Shown here: one piece after another, positions 61,080-64,000 of the stretch
Numbering within the stretch: position 1 is the first letter of the stretch
How the letters are laid out: every line of letters begins with the position of its first letter
Origin: Agarivorans albus
GTDB taxonomy: Bacteria; Pseudomonadota; Gammaproteobacteria; Enterobacterales; Celerinatantimonadaceae
NCBI RefSeq assembly: GCF_019670105.1
Contig: NZ_AP023032.1
Location: 1,172,972 to 1,236,971, forward strand
Direction of reading: 5' to 3'
Length of the DNA: 64,000 bases
Translations under genes and position numbers: made by a program
The notes under the pieces: generated by a model
What the model saw: only the letters and a program-made list of their open reading frames with translations
The model's database searches: none
Told to the model about the DNA's origin: nothing

Positions 61080-62099
61080 ATGGCGGTGAAATTTTCTGTA
61101 GCGACAGTGAATACTTTAAACCTCAATAGACCCAATTTACCTATGTATAGGGATCGACAAGGTTGGTTGCCAAACGAGTACGACAATAAGGTGCGTTGGT
61201 TAGTAAATCAGTTGCAAACTATTGGTGCGGATTTATGGGGTTTTCAAGAATTGTGGCATGCCGATGCTTTATTGGATTTGTTCCAAAATGCTGGGTTAGA
61301 TTCTCAATATCAGTTACTGGTGCCCGATGGACATCAAGGTAAAATTGCTTGTGCAGCAGCAGTGCGTAATGAATTGCTGGTAGGGCAAGCGGAGTGGATT
61401 AGCCAGTTTCCAGCAAGCTTTAAGTTAGCCAGCCAAGGGGATGATGCGCAAACCGGCGCCTTAGACTTAGATATTAATAGCTTCTCTCGCCCGGTGCTGC
61501 ATTTTCAGATTAAACCTCATGCCGATGAGGAGAATGTACATGTATATGTTTGCCATTTTAAGTCGAAACGGCCTACACGAATAGATAATGAAGATTGGTA
61601 TGACGATGCGCAGCATAAACCGCATCGTAATGCCTTGGGTTATGCCATCTCTACTTTGCGCCGCACCGCTGAGGCGGTAGCGTTAAGAATGATCTTAACT
61701 GAGCAAATGAAACACACCGATACGCCAGTGATTGTGTTGGGCGACTTGAATGATGGACAAGCCAGCAATACCTTGAATATTCTTACCGAGCAACCACGCT
61801 TTTTGTTAGACGGCGATGCGCGAGGAGGGGCCGATAACGCCTTGTATTCAGCGGGTACCATGCAGCAATATCGTAGTCAGCGTGATGTTTATTACACCCA
61901 TGTGCATAACAACCAGCTTGAATCCTTAGACCATATATTACTTAGTGAGCAGTTTTACGATAAAAGCCGAGATAGAATTTGGGCCTTTAAAGGTTTAGAG
62001 GTATTTAACGATCATTTAAACGATGAGCATTACGAGCAACTAGGTGCTACAGACCACGGCATTATTAAAGCAAATTTTGTTTATAAGCCTTTAGATTAA
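61080..62099 (+). CDS. Endonuclease/exonuclease/phosphatase (EEP) superfamily hydrolase
   Basis: A 339-residue metal-dependent phosphodiesterase-fold protein with no signal peptide. The N-terminal SVATVNTLNLNRPN holds the Asn ligand, and GFQELWHADALLDLF holds the metal-binding Glu near 59. The core carries VCHFKSKRP, VIVLGDLNDGQASNTL near 221, LESLDHILLSEQF near 280 and the catalytic His in GATDHGIIKANFV. The substrate could be nucleic acid, phospholipid or inositol phosphate. GGAG lies 7 bases before the ATG. It is convergent with the sulfotransferase gene. Confidence 0.9.
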   Translation: MAVKFSVATVNTLNLNRPNLPMYRDRQGWLPNEYDNKVRWLVNQLQTIGADLWGFQELWHADALLDLFQNAGLDSQYQLLVPDGHQGKIACAAAVRNELLVGQAEWISQFPASFKLASQGDDAQTGALDLDINSFSRPVLHFQIKPHADEENVHVYVCHFKSKRPTRIDNEDWYDDAQHKPHRNALGYAISTLRRTAEAVALRMILTEQMKHTDTPVIVLGDLNDGQASNTLNILTEQPRFLLDGDARGGADNALYSAGTMQQYRSQRDVYYTHVHNNQLESLDHILLSEQFYDKSRDRIWAFKGLEVFNDHLNDEHYEQLGATDHGIIKANFVYKPLD

Positions 62100-62105
62100 A
62101 CCAAT

Positions 62106-62141
62106 TTTAGGGGGCTTAAGTGCAACGCTAAGCCCCCTAAA
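62106..62141. terminator. Hairpin between convergent genes
   Basis: TTTAGGGGGCTTA pairs perfectly with TAAGCCCCCTAAA (13 bp) between the EEP hydrolase and the sulfotransferase. The A/T ends of the stem can act as tail in both directions. Confidence 0.85.
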
Positions 62142-62144
62142 GCT

Positions 62145-63869
62145 CTATTCGGGAGCGTCGTGTTGGTAGCCTAACCGCTCAATAAACTCGGCCACCTTGG
62201 GAATGTGTGGTTGCAAGAATTGTTGGTAGTTAAGCCACTTGTAGCGAGAGTCTGTATAAATCGGTTTTACTACTTGGTTACTTGAGGCAGACATAACAAT
62301 TTTTTGCTGGGCGTATTTCTCAAACTCTAAATAGTGACTGTTTGCAGACATCCCGAGGAACTTAAACACTTTGCTGGCTTCTTTCTCTAAATCTTCAACT
62401 AAGTCTTCATAACGTACAAAATGAATATTTAAGGGTAATTCAGCTTGGTAGCGATTAAACAGCTTGAATACTTGCTGGTAGCGCTTAAAGCAATCGCCTA
62501 GTTGGTTAAGCCAGGCTTGCTCTTGGTTATTGGCAGAGTTTTGCTGAAAGTTACTCAAGCATGTGTCGATTGGATGGCGCAAACAAAAGATAATCTTCGC
62601 CTTAGGGAAGAGCTGCAAGATGAATGGCAGATCTACCGTATAAAGCGGAAACTTGTCCACAATAAGACTATTGGCTAGCGGAGCCAAACCTAAGCTTTGG
62701 ATGTAGCTAAAGTATTGCTCCCGCAATTGTTTTAACTCATCTTCTGTTAGTGTGGCTAGATCTTGCGGATAACGTTTATTAAATTGGCTAGTGATGCTTT
62801 GAGTTAAATTATAAATAGAACGTGTTTCACTTAAGGCAACGATGTTCGGCTGAGTATCTAATATGTTCTCCAGCAGGGTAGTGCCAGAGCGATTAAAGCC
62901 CATCATAAACACCGGTTGTGGTTCATTGGCCTCAGCTAGTTGTTTGATGAAAGACAGGTCTAGCTTTTGAAATTCTGCCACCTTATCTGTCCGCGTTTGC
63001 CCTTGAACGCGTTGGTGATTCAAACTCGCCATGGCCGAAAAATCGGCAAAGGCTGCAGAGTAGTCTTTCTGTTTATCGTAGGCCTCTGCCCGCAGTTTAA
63101 AAGCCGCCTTTTGGCGCATAAAGTCGAGACGGTCAATTAGTTCATCGCTCAACAACTTTATAACGTGTTCGCTGTGACCGTTTCTTGCACTTAGTTCTGC
63201 CTGATAAAAACTTATCCAAGCCTTATTTACAAAATCAATTTGCGCTTGCTGTAACAGTTGTTCGGCGTGTTGGTGCTCGCGAATGAACATTAGGGTGTCT
63301 ATGGAAAATTCTAGCTGCCACTCTTCTACAAACTTGCTGTGGCTCAATAGCTCTTCAATTAGGCGTAATATGAGCGCTCGTTGATTTTGACGTTTAGCGC
63401 TAGAGATGAGCAATGCTTGAGCTGGTGCAAATTGCCCCGGCCACATTTTCATTTTTTCTGCCAAGGTGCCTAAGTCGTGATATCTATCTTCTTCTAAGTA
63501 GCACTCGCCCAGAGCTGCAGCTACATCGGCATTATTAGCCTCACCGGTTAAGCTAAAGCTTTGTTCAAAATGCTCAATGGCAGATGAAAACAAGCCAAGT
63601 AGTTTTTCTGCCTTAGCCATGTTTTTGTATGTGGCGCTTCGTTGTTGTTGGTTTTCGCATAGCGCTAATAAACTTTTATAGCTGGCTAAAGCACGCTCTA
63701 GTTTCTGCTGTTGAAAAAGTACATACGCCTCTAACTCTAGGCTTTTATAGTCTTGCTGAGACTTAAGCTTGTTGATTTTGCCAATGGTAGATAAGGCTTG
63801 GCTATATTTACCCGCTTGTAAGGCCTTTACGGCTTTTTCCATAATGGCGTGGCGCATCTCAGGCTTCAT
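62145..63869 (-). CDS. TPR-repeat sulfotransferase family protein
   Basis: A 574-residue protein with tetratricopeptide-type helical repeats at about 8-290 (ALQAGKYSQALSTIGKINKL, ERALASYKSLLALCE, FSSAIEHFEQSFSLTG, AYDKQKDYSAAFADFSAMASL). A sulfotransferase domain occupies about 310-560. The PAPS 5'-phosphosulfate loop is FMMGFNRSGTTLLENILDTQP and the 3'-phosphate motif is KIIFCLRHPIDTCLSNFQ. FPKAK and VRYEDLVEDLEKE are also present. It would transfer sulfate to a carbohydrate, peptide or small molecule in the cytoplasm; the acceptor is unknown. Confidence 0.9.
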   Translation of the reverse strand: MKPEMRHAIMEKAVKALQAGKYSQALSTIGKINKLKSQQDYKSLELEAYVLFQQQKLERALASYKSLLALCENQQQRSATYKNMAKAEKLLGLFSSAIEHFEQSFSLTGEANNADVAAALGECYLEEDRYHDLGTLAEKMKMWPGQFAPAQALLISSAKRQNQRALILRLIEELLSHSKFVEEWQLEFSIDTLMFIREHQHAEQLLQQAQIDFVNKAWISFYQAELSARNGHSEHVIKLLSDELIDRLDFMRQKAAFKLRAEAYDKQKDYSAAFADFSAMASLNHQRVQGQTRTDKVAEFQKLDLSFIKQLAEANEPQPVFMMGFNRSGTTLLENILDTQPNIVALSETRSIYNLTQSITSQFNKRYPQDLATLTEDELKQLREQYFSYIQSLGLAPLANSLIVDKFPLYTVDLPFILQLFPKAKIIFCLRHPIDTCLSNFQQNSANNQEQAWLNQLGDCFKRYQQVFKLFNRYQAELPLNIHFVRYEDLVEDLEKEASKVFKFLGMSANSHYLEFEKYAQQKIVMSASSNQVVKPIYTDSRYKWLNYQQFLQPHIPKVAEFIERLGYQHDAPE

Positions 63870-64000
63870 TAGTGCTTCCTATCATGTCGAGCGTTTACTT
63901 GTTTGGCATTACTTTAAAGCAAAATAACAGTTTTTGATGCGTAGTTTATCGCAGTGCTAAAAGCCAATCATGTTTCATGAAGAAGTGTTAGCTAGCGGCT

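Overview
This window looks like a chromosomal segment of a marine, polysaccharide-degrading gammaproteobacterium of the Alteromonadales/Vibrionales type. The best guess is a relative of Agarivorans. That is an inference from gene content: a PL7 alginate lyase, a GH9-GH5-GH9 cellulase cluster with CBM2 modules, a MalE-type binding protein, CheV, GltS, RadD, and many DUF families typical of Vibrio/Shewanella-like genomes. About 62 protein genes are supported, two of them under 60 codons (22182-22361 and 43687-43836). I see no rRNA, tRNA or CRISPR array.

Layout. 1-4 kb: end of an EamA transporter, an extended VF530-like protein, a TrmH-family RNA methyltransferase, TrhO and CheV. 4-11.5 kb: an ECF sigma factor and its zinc anti-sigma factor ChrR (minus strand) diverge from a seven-gene plus-strand operon (NTF2-like, SDR, FAD oxidoreductase, DUF1365, Cfa-type methyltransferase, DUF2878, chalcone isomerase-like). 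Matching TGATC-N17-CGT elements precede both transcription units, so the whole block reads as a singlet-oxygen-type lipid-modifying regulon. 11.5-13.5 kb: a FrnE-like DsbA oxidoreductase and an old yellow enzyme.

13.5-15.5 kb is an accessory islet: a NYN-LOTUS gene and an unrecognised gene separated by a textbook-looking 59-bp integron attC site, with no integrase in view. 15.5-22.4 kb: BluB, a KefB/C antiporter with its flavoprotein partner, YdcH-like, YegS-like and a second VF530 protein. It also holds two short inverted-repeat elements (16337-16597 and 20957-21120) that look like MITEs.

22.4-36 kb: an alginate lyase lipoprotein, a run of small membrane and thiol proteins, GltS, an RND efflux pair, an RRM protein, a DEDDh exonuclease and an RstBA-like two-component system. 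36-46 kb: an outer-membrane DUF2860 protein with a DUF6134-like partner (divergent from the two-component genes), YjgN/DUF898 with an M48 protease, an orphan MalE, an unusual operon of a membrane protein plus two tiny cysteine-paired secreted proteins, a NifW-like protein, a GAF-GGDEF diguanylate cyclase and a SemiSWEET. 46.5-54.8 kb is the cellulase cluster. 54.9-64 kb: RadD, a large surface lipoprotein with a choice-of-anchor Q end, two divergent paralogous phosphoribosyltransferases, an EEP-family hydrolase and a TPR-sulfotransferase.

The most noteworthy signals are the solitary attC cassette boundary, the paired ECF promoters, the two structured inverted-repeat elements, a tandem 66-bp remnant of the chalcone isomerase-like gene, and the near-duplicate GH9 genes flanking a GH5 gene.
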